From DATFVA01 sp963774455 (lineage in GTDB: Bacteria > Bacteroidota > Ignavibacteria > Ignavibacteriales > Ignavibacteriaceae), in the NCBI GenBank assembly GCA_963774455.1, contig CAVZFD010000005.1:744001-808000 (forward strand): a stretch of 64,000 nt of DNA. The letters are read 5' to 3'. Shown piece by piece: positions 7,692 to 16,814 of the stretch. Below the pieces are notes generated by a model. That model was given only the letters and a program-made list of their open reading frames with translations, did not search any database and was not told where the DNA came from. Position 1 is the stretch's first letter; each line of letters starts with the position of its first letter. The translations under genes and the position numbers were made by a program.

Positions 7692-8036
7692 ATGAAGCGA
7701 TACGAAAAACATATTTTTGTATGCGAAAATAAGCGACCTCCCGATGACCCCCGGGGCTGTTGTTCTGATAAGGGCAGTATTGAGATAAGGGAGAAAATGA
7801 AGGAAAGAGTAAAACAGCTTGGATTAAAGTCGAAGGTACGGGTAAATTCCTCCGGCTGCCTCGATGCATGCGAATTCGGTCCCAGCATAGTTGTGTATCC
7901 AGAGCAGATCTGGTACAGCCACGTAACGATTGACGACGTCGAAGAAATTATTCAGAGTCATATTATAAATAATAAACCCGTGGAGAGACTTCTGAACAAA
8001 CATCCAAAATTTAACCAGGATAAAAATGAAGGGTAG
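7692..8036 (+). CDS. Thioredoxin-like [2Fe-2S] ferredoxin
   Basis: The 114-residue cytoplasmic protein has the layout of thioredoxin-like 2Fe-2S ferredoxins: HIFVCENKRP at the N-terminus (Cys11), a Cys pair at about 23-24 (RGCCSDKGS), the conserved VRVNSSGCLDACEFGPSIVVYPE segment with Cys residues four apart, and WYSHVTIDDVEEII at the end. Four of the cysteines should bind a [2Fe-2S] cluster for electron transfer. The redox partner is not evident. The gene end overlaps the start of the endonuclease III gene by 11 bases, so the two are coupled. Confidence 0.85.
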   Translation: MKRYEKHIFVCENKRPPDDPRGCCSDKGSIEIREKMKERVKQLGLKSKVRVNSSGCLDACEFGPSIVVYPEQIWYSHVTIDDVEEIIQSHIINNKPVERLLNKHPKFNQDKNEG

Positions 8037-8673
8037 ATCAGAAAAAGACCGTGCGGCTGAAATTTTTTCTATTCTTAACAGGGAATACCCAGATGTAAAA
8101 TCCGCGCTTAATTTCTCTTCTCCTTTTCAGCTTTTGATTGCAACGATCCTGTCGGCACAGTGTACTGACGAAAGGGTGAATATTGTTACCAAAACTTTAT
8201 TTAAGAAATATAAAAAACCTCAGGATTTTGTTAATGTAGAAAGTGAGGAACTTGAAAAGGCTATATACTCCACAGGATTCTACAGGCAGAAAGCGAAAAG
8301 TATTAAACAATGCTGCCAGACTCTTGTTGACGAACATAAGGGTAAGGTTCCCGCAGATTTCGAAGCCCTGAACAAACTGCCCGGGGTCGGGAGAAAGACG
8401 GCCTCGGTTGTTGCAGGGAATGCATTCGGAATACCTGCTATAGCTGTTGATACACATGTGAAGCGGCTCTCGAACCTGCTGGGTTTTATCGATTCGCCTG
8501 ATCCTGAAAAAATTGAATTCAGACTAAAAGAACTTCTGCCGGAAAAAGACTGGGTCAGAACCTCGCATTTACTGGCGGCACACGGAAGAAAAATCTGTAT
8601 TGCTCGCAGACCTAAATGTCTTCAATGTGCTATAGGAAATCTATGCCCGTCATTCAATCCTGCAAATGAATAA
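8026..8673 (+). CDS. nth: Endonuclease III (DNA glycosylase/AP lyase)
   Basis: This 215-residue base-excision repair enzyme removes oxidised pyrimidines and cleaves the abasic strand. The helix-hairpin-helix LPGVGRKTA holds the catalytic Lys124, the conserved Asp142 is in AVDTHVKRLSN, and the C-terminus has the four-Cys [4Fe-4S] loop with spacing C-x6-C-x2-C-x5-C (Cys191, 198, 201, 207). All key residues are present and the length is normal. The ATG overlaps the ferredoxin gene, and an HD-domain gene follows 11 bases downstream behind a good AGGAGG site. Confidence 0.96.
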   Translation: MKGRSEKDRAAEIFSILNREYPDVKSALNFSSPFQLLIATILSAQCTDERVNIVTKTLFKKYKKPQDFVNVESEELEKAIYSTGFYRQKAKSIKQCCQTLVDEHKGKVPADFEALNKLPGVGRKTASVVAGNAFGIPAIAVDTHVKRLSNLLGFIDSPDPEKIEFRLKELLPEKDWVRTSHLLAAHGRKICIARRPKCLQCAIGNLCPSFNPANE

Positions 8674-8684
8674 TAGGAGGAAAA

Positions 8685-9251
8685 ATGTCAGATATAATGA
8701 GGGACAGGGAATACTGTCATACTCTGCTGAAAGAATATACACAGAACGATAGCCTTCTCAAGCATGCTTATGCTGTAGAGACTTGTGTAAAAGCCTATGC
8801 TGAAAAATTCGATGAAGATGCAGAGTACTGGGGCAATGCTGCTCTCCTGCATGATTTTGATTATGAAAAATACCCGACTGCTGAAGAACATCCCTATAAA
8901 GGCTCGGAGATACTGAAAGAAAAAGGATTTGATGAGGAATTCAGGAACGCCATTTTATCGCATGCTGATTATACGGGGGTTCCACGCGACTCTCAGCTGG
9001 CAAAAACGCTCTATGCCTGCGATGAGCTGGCGGGATTCATTACGGCAGTCACCTATGTAAGACCGAATAAGACCATCGATGAAGTAGAAGTAAAATCAGT
9101 TAAAAAGAAAATGAAGGATAAAGCTTTCGCAAGGAACGTAAGCCGCGAAGATATTGTTAAAGGAGCAGAAGAGCTTGGTGTGCCTCTTGATGAGCACATT
9201 TCATTCTGTATTGTTGCTATGAAAAAGAATAAGGAACTTTTAGGCCTGTAA
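8685..9251 (+). CDS. HD-domain hydrolase
   Basis: The 188-residue protein has an HD phosphohydrolase layout: His27 in LLKHAYAVE, the HD pair His56-Asp57 in ALLHDFDY, a further His near 69 (EEHPYKGSE) and His93 in ILSHADYTG. These would bind one or two metals; the substrate, perhaps a nucleotide or other phosphate, cannot be read from the sequence. The second half (VRPNKTIDEVEVKSVKKK) matches the common form of predicted HD hydrolases of this size. AGGAGG precedes the ATG, and the peroxiredoxin gene starts directly after the stop codon. Confidence 0.85.
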   Translation: MSDIMRDREYCHTLLKEYTQNDSLLKHAYAVETCVKAYAEKFDEDAEYWGNAALLHDFDYEKYPTAEEHPYKGSEILKEKGFDEEFRNAILSHADYTGVPRDSQLAKTLYACDELAGFITAVTYVRPNKTIDEVEVKSVKKKMKDKAFARNVSREDIVKGAEELGVPLDEHISFCIVAMKKNKELLGL

Positions 9252-9698
9252 ATGCCCGTTCAAAAAGCGGAAAACTTCATCCTCAAAGATCAGCGGGGAG
9301 AAGATTTCGAATTATATAAAAACCTTGATCATTATGTCCTGCTTGTCTTTTATCCTAAAGACAATTCACTTGTATGTTCGGCCCAACTGGATAACTATCA
9401 GAAAAATATAGAACTGTTTAAAGAAGCAGGAATATGTCCTGTTGGTATAAATATAGAATCAACGGATTCCCATAAGTCCTTCTGCGGGAATATGAATATT
9501 CAGTTTCCCTTGCTTTCAGATCCCCTGAAAAAGGTGAGCCGAAGTTTTAAAGCTATTAATTTTCTTTCGGTCAACAGGCGCAGACTGGTTCTTATAAGTC
9601 CTGCCAGGGAAATAGTTTATGCGAGAAATATCCTCTTTTTTATGTACGACGACGCTCAAAGGATACTGGAAGATCTTCGCAGTAAACAAATTATTTAA
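9252..9698 (+). CDS. Peroxiredoxin of the AhpC/TSA (Bcp-like) family
   Basis: The 148-residue protein has the thioredoxin-like peroxiredoxin order: FILKDQRGEDFELY, VLLVFYPKDNSLVCSAQLDNYQ and FPLLSDPLKKVSRSF. Cys42 stands at the peroxidatic position; the usual Thr before it is Ser/Leu here (NSLVCS instead of TxxCT), a mild departure. A second Cys (about 61, GICPVG) or the one in KSFCGNM could act as resolving residue. It would reduce peroxides in the cytoplasm. It is the last gene of the four-gene run from 7692. Confidence 0.82.
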   Translation: MPVQKAENFILKDQRGEDFELYKNLDHYVLLVFYPKDNSLVCSAQLDNYQKNIELFKEAGICPVGINIESTDSHKSFCGNMNIQFPLLSDPLKKVSRSFKAINFLSVNRRRLVLISPAREIVYARNILFFMYDDAQRILEDLRSKQII

Positions 9699-9703
9699 TT
9701 GAC

Positions 9704-9733
9704 TTGACAATTTAGGCGAAATAGGCCTAAATT
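9704..9733 (+). promoter_or_regulatory. 9-bp palindrome overlapping a possible promoter upstream of porU
   Basis: AATTTAGGC (9709-9717) and GCCTAAATT (9725-9733) form an exact inverted repeat around GAAATAG. TTGACA stands at 9704-9709, with a weak -10-like CTAAAT 17 bases downstream, so the palindrome fills the spacer of a putative promoter. It could be an operator or, as a hairpin without T-tract, a weak terminator of the previous operon. Confidence 0.35.
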
Positions 9734-9856
9734 GGGACAAATTATTAGGAGAATTTATAAAGAGTATTTGCTACTGAACTCAACAAACTGGCTCTCGGAA
9801 AAATAGATATCTGAAGTGGGAAGCCTTTAACAAACCGGGTTAATTTAATAAATTTA

Positions 9857-12800
9857 ATGACTGGCAAATTCTCTTTAATAATACTATCTCTTTTCACTGC
9901 TTCCATATTCGCCCAGCCGGAAGTAAGAATAATCTCATCAGATAGAAATTCCATTACCGTAGAATATTCACCCGTCTACCAGGATACATCCGTTGTTAAG
10001 GTCGGAGAAAGAAATTTCCTTAAGATAAACCTTATGAATGGATCAGTTCCGGGACACGAGAACCAGGGAATGCCCGCCGTACCGTTTGGTTCTTTAAACA
10101 TTGGAGTACCTTCCGAGTTCGGAAACACGATCGAGATCCTCGGATCAACTTCAATGAAAATGGAAGGACTGATTATCCCTACGCCGAAATTCATTAAAAA
10201 GGGAATATCGCCTGTACCCGAATTTGAAATGAGTCCAGATTATTACAACTACAAAGCTTCCTCTGAGCTGATCAGTTTCGGGGAATTCGGGCTAACCAGG
10301 AACCTGCCGGTCCAGACTATTAAAATCAACCCTGTAAAGTTTGATCCATCAGGACAATCGATTACTCTTTACAAAACCATCAGGTTCAGAGTAAACTTCA
10401 GCAGCAGGCAGAGACTGGCTTTAAAACCTGCAGGTGATTTTGCAGCTGGCGCGGTCATCAATTTTGATGCTGCGAAATACTGGGTTCACGAAAGAAAGGC
10501 ACAGTCGCTTAAGAAAACAGTTTATAACAGTGTGCTGGCAAACGGTCACTGGGTAAAATTTGAAGCACCTGAAGAAGGGGTCTATAAAATAGATTACTCA
10601 ATGCTTTCATCCTATGGTATTGACCCAACAACAGTTGATCCCCGTACTATTAAGATATACAACAACGGCGGAAAGCCGCTTCCGGAGGACCCGACTCTTG
10701 ACAGACCCGGGGACCTGGTTGAGAATGCCATAATCGTAACGGGTGAAAGCGATGGTAAGTTTGATCAGGGCGATTATATCCTTTTTTATGGGAGAGGAAA
10801 TAATTTTTGGGATTACGATACAACAGCGAATTCAATTCAAAGAGTATTTAATATTTATACTGATCACAATTATTACTGGATAACATCGGGTGGAAACAGC
10901 GGTAAAAGGGCAGAAGATAAAGCGAGTCTCACCCAGACAGGATCTTATGAACAGAATTCCACCAGGGCATTTATCAGCAAGGACGATGATAAAATTAACA
11001 TTCTGAATTCCGGACGTAAATTCCTCGGTGATGAATTTAATAATGTAGTTCTTACCCACTCTTATACGAATAAGCTTGACGGCAGGATCAGCAATATTCC
11101 GGTAGAATACCATTTAGGCTTTGTATCCGCTTCGCAGAATCCGACCTCTATCGACGTTTATGAAAATAATACCAGCATCTGGCATCTAAATATGCCGACT
11201 GCTGTCAGTGAATATGTAGATGGCCGGGAATATACTGCTGAAGTATTTTATAACGGCAGCCTGACAGATAACAGGAGCAATCTGCATTTTAATTTTACCC
11301 CGAATTCTTCCTCGGCAAAAGGATACCTTGATTACTATGAAATATTATATCAGAAAGAATTAAAAGCGTTCAATGATTTTCTTCTCTTCTTTTCGAAGGA
11401 TACAACCTCGCTAATCGAATATCACCTGACAGGATTTACCAATAGTAATATCAAAGTGTTTGATATTTCAGATTATGCCGGTATGAAGCAGGTAACGAAT
11501 GCTACGATCAGCGGCGGAGAGTGCCGGTTTCAGTCGATTGAACAGCAGGGTAAAGTTTCAAAATACATAGCTGTAACGAATGATCAGTATAAGACTCCTG
11601 TCAATCCCCAGGAAGGAGAAAATTCAAATATACATGGTATTGCTGACGGAGCGAAGTTTATAATAATCACTCATAAGAATTTTATGGAGGCTGCTGACCG
11701 CCTGAAAAATTACCGGGAAAACCAGGCTGGTAACAGAGTTTCGACAATTGTAGTGGATATCGACCAGATCTTTAATGAGTTTGCGGGTGGACTCCCCGAT
11801 ATAACAGGTATAAGAGATTTTATTAAATATGCATTTGAGAACTGGCAGGCAGCCCCCGAGTATGTTCTTTTTCTCGGCAGCGGAAATTATGATTACAAGG
11901 ATATCCTGGGATTCCACACTAATTTCCTCCCTCCTTATGAAACGCCGGAATCATTTCAGGAAATTTACAGCTATTCAACTGATGATTATTTTGTAAATCT
12001 TGATACAGACCAGAAAGTCGATCTTGCAACAGGCAGGCTTCCCAGCAAAACACTGGAATCTGCCAATGATGCAGTCGACAAGATCATTCATTATGAGACA
12101 GGCAGCGATAAAGGTTTATGGAGAAATTTAATAACCCTGGTTGCGGATGACGGATACCAGGGTGCGTCCTACCAGGGAAATGATTTCACTTCATCTTCTG
12201 AAGGTCTCGCTAACCAGATCATTCCTTCTTCATATAACTTTAACAAGTTGTATATGGCCGCATTTCCTATCGTCTTAACGGGCGGAGGGAAAAGAATGCC
12301 TGCAGGAAATAAGGCTATCCTTAGTGCGATGAACGAAGGAACTCTGATCGTAAGTTATGTAGGGCATGGGGCACCGTACGTATGGGCGGATGAATACATC
12401 TTTGAACAGGGCGTATCTATTCCGCAACTTCACAACGATAAATATTTTTTCCTGTCGGCCGCTACCTGTGACTTCGGCTATTTTGATGACCCTGCTTTCA
12501 TTAGCGGAGCCGAGGAACTTGTCCTTAAATCTGACGGAGGCGCAATAGCCTCAATGTCTTCAACAAGGCCTGTTTTTCAGATTAATAATGTGGCTTTGAT
12601 GAACAAGTATTTTACCGAGCTGATGCAGCGCGGTAGTGATTCTTCGAGAGGTATTCCGATAGGGCAGGCTATGTTTCTGACCAAACAGGAAGCGACACTT
12701 ACTGATGCTAATGCAAAAAAATTCTTTATTTTCGGCGATCCAACAGTAAGGCTGTTAGATCCCGGTTACGATGCTGTTATTGATTCCATAAACGGCCAGT

Positions 12801-13828
12801 TGGTTACAGAGGGCTTACAGATAAAAGCATTAAGTCATACCAGGATCTCCGGAAGAATTGTACATCCGGATTCGACTCTGTGGAATAATTTTAACGGCGA
12901 GGGGACGCTGGAGGTTTTTGATTCCAAAAGAACCGAAACACTGGCTAACCTGAATAATTACCGGATCACCCGGCAGGGGGGAATAATATTCAAAGGCCGT
13001 GTTTCTGTGAACAATGGAAGGTTTGATGCTGATTTCGTGGTTCCTAAGGATATTTCTTACCAGGATCAGAACGGAAAAATTGTGTTTTATTTTTATGATC
13101 AGTCAGAAGACGGGTTGGGCTACACAAACAAAATTATAGTTGGCGGAACTGATACCAGTTCAGCAAACGATGGTAAGGGTCCTGATATAGATGTTTTCTT
13201 TGATAACGCATCTGCCCTGAATTCAAATTTAATCAGTCCTAACTCCAATCTTGTTATCAAGCTTTCGGATGAGACTGGACTAAATACAACAGGAACAGGT
13301 ATAGGCCACCAGCTTTCAGGTATTCTGAACAACAAGGAAGATAATCCTATTGATTTCGGCCGGTATTTCACGGGCGACCTTGATGCCGGAGGAAAATCGG
13401 GTGAAGTAAACTACAAGTTCAGCGATCTCGACCAGGGGGATTATTCCCTTAAGGTTAAAGCGTGGGACGTTTTTAATAATTTCAGTACTCAGACGGTCTA
13501 TTTTTCAGTAGTAAGCGGAGATGATCTTGAAATAAGGGACGTATATAACTACCCCAATCCATTTTCAAGCAATACAACTTTTACGTTCCAGAGGAACCAG
13601 ATAAGTGCTGCAGAAGTAAGGGTGAAAATCTATACCGTCGCCGGTAGACTTATCCGAGAAATTGAAAATTACCATACTACAGACAAGTTTGTAAGGATTC
13701 CATGGGACGGCCGCGACCAGGACGGGAACATAATAGCAAACGGTACATACCTCTACAAAATCATTGTAAAGAACCTCGATGGGAATTTTACAAAAAGTGT
13801 CTTAGGTAAACTTGCTGTGATACGTTAG
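9857..13828 (+). CDS. porU: Type IX secretion system sortase PorU (peptidase C25 family)
   Basis: The 1323-residue protein has a signal peptide (FSLIILSLFTASIFAQP), a long N-terminal beta-rich region, and a gingipain-type C25 domain at about 590-970. The catalytic His is in YVGHGAP (about 837) and the catalytic Cys in SAATCDFGYFDDP (about 871). The C-terminal 90 residues form a sorting-type domain with YNYPNPFSSNTTF, GRLIREIE and GTYLYKIIVKN. PorU is the outer-membrane sortase that removes C-terminal signals of T9SS cargo and attaches them to the surface. PorV, its known partner, follows 121 bases downstream, and T9SS-type cargo genes lie nearby. Family, length and context agree. Confidence 0.93.
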   Translation: MTGKFSLIILSLFTASIFAQPEVRIISSDRNSITVEYSPVYQDTSVVKVGERNFLKINLMNGSVPGHENQGMPAVPFGSLNIGVPSEFGNTIEILGSTSMKMEGLIIPTPKFIKKGISPVPEFEMSPDYYNYKASSELISFGEFGLTRNLPVQTIKINPVKFDPSGQSITLYKTIRFRVNFSSRQRLALKPAGDFAAGAVINFDAAKYWVHERKAQSLKKTVYNSVLANGHWVKFEAPEEGVYKIDYSMLSSYGIDPTTVDPRTIKIYNNGGKPLPEDPTLDRPGDLVENAIIVTGESDGKFDQGDYILFYGRGNNFWDYDTTANSIQRVFNIYTDHNYYWITSGGNSGKRAEDKASLTQTGSYEQNSTRAFISKDDDKINILNSGRKFLGDEFNNVVLTHSYTNKLDGRISNIPVEYHLGFVSASQNPTSIDVYENNTSIWHLNMPTAVSEYVDGREYTAEVFYNGSLTDNRSNLHFNFTPNSSSAKGYLDYYEILYQKELKAFNDFLLFFSKDTTSLIEYHLTGFTNSNIKVFDISDYAGMKQVTNATISGGECRFQSIEQQGKVSKYIAVTNDQYKTPVNPQEGENSNIHGIADGAKFIIITHKNFMEAADRLKNYRENQAGNRVSTIVVDIDQIFNEFAGGLPDITGIRDFIKYAFENWQAAPEYVLFLGSGNYDYKDILGFHTNFLPPYETPESFQEIYSYSTDDYFVNLDTDQKVDLATGRLPSKTLESANDAVDKIIHYETGSDKGLWRNLITLVADDGYQGASYQGNDFTSSSEGLANQIIPSSYNFNKLYMAAFPIVLTGGGKRMPAGNKAILSAMNEGTLIVSYVGHGAPYVWADEYIFEQGVSIPQLHNDKYFFLSAATCDFGYFDDPAFISGAEELVLKSDGGAIASMSSTRPVFQINNVALMNKYFTELMQRGSDSSRGIPIGQAMFLTKQEATLTDANAKKFFIFGDPTVRLLDPGYDAVIDSINGQLVTEGLQIKALSHTRISGRIVHPDSTLWNNFNGEGTLEVFDSKRTETLANLNNYRITRQGGIIFKGRVSVNNGRFDADFVVPKDISYQDQNGKIVFYFYDQSEDGLGYTNKIIVGGTDTSSANDGKGPDIDVFFDNASALNSNLISPNSNLVIKLSDETGLNTTGTGIGHQLSGILNNKEDNPIDFGRYFTGDLDAGGKSGEVNYKFSDLDQGDYSLKVKAWDVFNNFSTQTVYFSVVSGDDLEIRDVYNYPNPFSSNTTFTFQRNQISAAEVRVKIYTVAGRLIREIENYHTTDKFVRIPWDGRDQDGNIIANGTYLYKIIVKNLDGNFTKSVLGKLAVIR

Positions 13829-13949
13829 GGAATTAATTTTGGACTTATACAGGTTAAATATTTAACTTTATTTTTTATATTTTTTAGGAATAATAATTAG
13901 AAATGATAACAAGAATAATAAGATCATTATTTATCGGAGGTAATATAAA

Positions 13950-15110
13950 ATGAAATCCATATTCAGGCTACTGATGGTCAGCGTTATGTTTATGGGAATG
14001 CAGCAAGTTACGCATGCACAAGGTGAAGCCGCTGTTCCATTTCTGCTGTTAGCACCTGATTCCAGGGCCGGCGGTTTGGGTGAATCCGGCACAGGTCTCG
14101 CAGATAATTCTGCGGCCATTTTCTGGAATCCTGCCGGTCTCGCCTTCCAGACGGGAACCGAGCTGAGTATAACTCATAGTAACTGGCTGCCTCAATTCAA
14201 TCTTGATCTCTTCTATGATTACCTGACTTACAGGGAATATATGGAAGACCTGAGCGGAACAGTATCCGCCAGCATCACTTATATGAACTTCGGAGAATTC
14301 GTGCGTACAGGTGAGCAGTCGCCTGATCCGCTCGGAACCTTCAGGTCATTTGATGCAGCACTTACACTCGGTTACGCTACGAAGCTTTCGACCGATTGGG
14401 GACTTGGATTTAACTTCAGGATCATCCACAGCCGTCTTGCCGATAAAGGTGCAGGCGACGAGCAGGGTAAAGGAGTGGCAACTTCAGTCAGTTTCGATGT
14501 TGCCGCGATGTGGAGACCTGAAAAACTGGTTCTTCCTTTTATTGACGAAGATATCGGCAATAAAATCAGTATAGGTGCTAACCTCAGCAACCTTGGTCCC
14601 AAGATTTATTATATTGACCAGGCGCAGGCAGATCCTATACCCACCAATTTCCGTTTAGGATTTGCTTACAGAATATTTGAAGATGAATTTAACTCTCTGA
14701 CCTATACACTCGATTTCAGTAAACTGCTTGTCAGCAGGGATAGTTCCGGCTCTTCCAAAGAGTTTTACCAGGCCATCTTTACTGCATGGGGTGATCAACC
14801 CTTAAAAGAAGAGCTGAGGGATATCGTTACTTCGATGGGACTTGAATACTGGTACGGTGAGCCTGGCGACTTTCTTTTTGCACTCAGAACCGGTTACTTC
14901 TATGAAGACCCCTCCTACGGCAACAGGAAATTCTTAACCTTCGGAGCCGGCATCAGGTACGACGTTTACGGATTCGATTTCAGTTATATAACCACCGATG
15001 TTTTCAAAGGCGGAGAGAATCATCCTCTGTCAAATACATTGAGGTTCAGTGTGTTAATAGGATGGGGAGGAGTTCCCGAAAGCAGTCATGGATTGCCAAG
15101 AGGAATTTAA
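13950..15110 (+). CDS. porV: Type IX secretion system outer-membrane protein PorV
   Basis: The 386-residue protein has a signal peptide (MKSIFRLLMVSVMFMGMQQVTHA), then the FadL-like PorV start with LLLAPDSRAGGLGES, DNSAAIFWNPAGLAF and SITHSNWLPQF, and continues as a beta-barrel. PorV shuttles T9SS cargo from the translocon to PorU, which is encoded directly upstream. CGGAGG lies 11 bases before the ATG, a strong ribosome-binding site. The next gene, a secreted M6-like protein with a sorting domain, begins six bases after the stop codon and is a likely cargo. Confidence 0.93.
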   Translation: MKSIFRLLMVSVMFMGMQQVTHAQGEAAVPFLLLAPDSRAGGLGESGTGLADNSAAIFWNPAGLAFQTGTELSITHSNWLPQFNLDLFYDYLTYREYMEDLSGTVSASITYMNFGEFVRTGEQSPDPLGTFRSFDAALTLGYATKLSTDWGLGFNFRIIHSRLADKGAGDEQGKGVATSVSFDVAAMWRPEKLVLPFIDEDIGNKISIGANLSNLGPKIYYIDQAQADPIPTNFRLGFAYRIFEDEFNSLTYTLDFSKLLVSRDSSGSSKEFYQAIFTAWGDQPLKEELRDIVTSMGLEYWYGEPGDFLFALRTGYFYEDPSYGNRKFLTFGAGIRYDVYGFDFSYITTDVFKGGENHPLSNTLRFSVLIGWGGVPESSHGLPRGI

Positions 15111-15116
15111 TCTCTT

Positions 15117-16814
15117 ATGCATAAAATATTCCCGGTAGCATTTCTCGTTCTGTTTGGTTTGGGCAGTTTAACTGCCCAAACATTTATTGGAAAGCTCAAT
15201 CCTTTTCCACCTTCCAGCCCGGCGGAAATAACTGCCGGAGATACGCTAAAAATCCTTGCAGTTATGGTCAGTTTCCAGAATGACCGCGATGGTACTACAT
15301 TCGGAAACGGAAAATTCGGCTCAATTTATACACAGGATTACGGCAACACTATATTAGACCCATTACCTCACGACAAATCATATTTTGAAGCTCATCTGAA
15401 ATTCGTAAAGAATTATTTTGAAAAAGTCTCGAAGGGACAGCTGTTTATTCAGTATACAGTTCTGCCTGATACATTTTCGGTATCGCAGACGATGAGAAAT
15501 TATTCACCACCTAATAACTCGGATGATTTTTCTGCACTGGCAGATTTTTCACAAGAAGTGTGGGAGAAAGCCGATGCAATGAATCCCGGCTTTGATTTTT
15601 CAGATTATGATATCTTTACAATTTTTCACGCAGGTGTCGGTCGTGACATTTCACTTCCCGGAAGCATCGGGAATGAAAATGATCTTCCATCAGTTTACCT
15701 CAGCTTAAATGCACTGCAGAATATATACGGAAGTACGTTCTCAGGTTTCCCGGTGGCGGGGGGAAGCTTTAATATCAAAAATACTATGATAATACCTGAA
15801 ACAGAAAGCCGCGAAATTGAAACAATAGGCGGTTCTGTCTTATTCCAGGTATCTATTAACGGACTGCTTTCTGCCAGCATTGGAAGTCATTTAGGACTTC
15901 CGGATCTTTTCGACACCGAGACAGGATTAAGTGCTATCGGCAGGTTCGGCCTGATGGACGGGCAGGCAATCTTTGCCTATAACGGAATTTATCCCCCGGA
16001 ACCATCTGCATGGGAAAAAATATTTCTAGGGTGGACTCAGCCTGTTGAAGTAAGTCCGGGCAGCTATTCCGTAAATGTTGCTGCCGAACTGGCAGCAGGT
16101 ATTAATGATACAACTATACTAAAAGTCCCTATAAATTCAACCGAATATTACCTCGTTGAGAACAGGGAGAGGGATGTTAACAATGACGGTTCAAAAATAA
16201 CCTACCAGATTAACGGGAATACATTTACAAGAACTTTTATAAAGGATACAACAGGGTATTACAGCTACGATGTAGATTCAGTGGACGGAGTTGTTACAGA
16301 TGTCGATGAGTTCGACTGGGCATTGCCGGGAAACGGTATTGTTATATGGCACATAGATCAAAATGTTATAGACGCAAAAATTTCCTCTAATAAAATAAAT
16401 ACTGATAAGTTCAATCGCGGTGTTGATGTTGAAGAAGCCGACGGGATTCAGGATATAGGTGAACAGTTTACAACGGTTTTCGGCGATGTGGTTATAGGAG
16501 AGGGAGGTCCCGAGGACTTCTGGTACTTCGATAATCCGGCTGATCTTTATGAAAATAGGTTTTCCAAAGATACCAGGCCTCCGGCAGTTACGAATTCTGG
16601 AGCGAACAGTCTTATTACTATGTCTGGATTTTCTGAAATCAGTAATACTATGAGTTTCAGGATATCTTATGGTGACTCCACAATTAGTTCCTTTATTTTC
16701 CCGGAACACTGGGTATTCTGGCAGCACATTTTATCTCACTGCGCTGCAGCAATACTTTACCTTTGCTCTTCAGGCAGACTCCGCACTTTACTTTCTGAAC
16801 AGCAGCGGGGGTGA
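15117..16814 (+). CDS. M6-like secreted protein, N-terminal part (frameshifted; metal site lost)
   Basis: The frame gives 565 residues: a signal peptide (1-20, ending LTAQ), then a domain resembling immune-inhibitor-A/M6 metalloproteases with IFHAGVGRD, HLGLPDLFDT, GRFGLMDGQ and PSAWEKIFLGW, and VENRERDVNNDG further on. Where active members have HExxH before GLPDL, residues 253-257 read ASIGS, so the zinc site is absent and proteolysis is not expected. The last 35 or so residues after SSFIF are out of frame. The true protein continues in the +1 frame at about 16704 and ends at 18135, giving roughly 1000 residues. The extra base probably lies in TTTTCCC at 16696-16702. It follows porV by six bases. 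Confidence 0.75.
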   Translation: MHKIFPVAFLVLFGLGSLTAQTFIGKLNPFPPSSPAEITAGDTLKILAVMVSFQNDRDGTTFGNGKFGSIYTQDYGNTILDPLPHDKSYFEAHLKFVKNYFEKVSKGQLFIQYTVLPDTFSVSQTMRNYSPPNNSDDFSALADFSQEVWEKADAMNPGFDFSDYDIFTIFHAGVGRDISLPGSIGNENDLPSVYLSLNALQNIYGSTFSGFPVAGGSFNIKNTMIIPETESREIETIGGSVLFQVSINGLLSASIGSHLGLPDLFDTETGLSAIGRFGLMDGQAIFAYNGIYPPEPSAWEKIFLGWTQPVEVSPGSYSVNVAAELAAGINDTTILKVPINSTEYYLVENRERDVNNDGSKITYQINGNTFTRTFIKDTTGYYSYDVDSVDGVVTDVDEFDWALPGNGIVIWHIDQNVIDAKISSNKINTDKFNRGVDVEEADGIQDIGEQFTTVFGDVVIGEGGPEDFWYFDNPADLYENRFSKDTRPPAVTNSGANSLITMSGFSEISNTMSFRISYGDSTISSFIFPEHWVFWQHILSHCAAAILYLCSSGRLRTLLSEQQRG

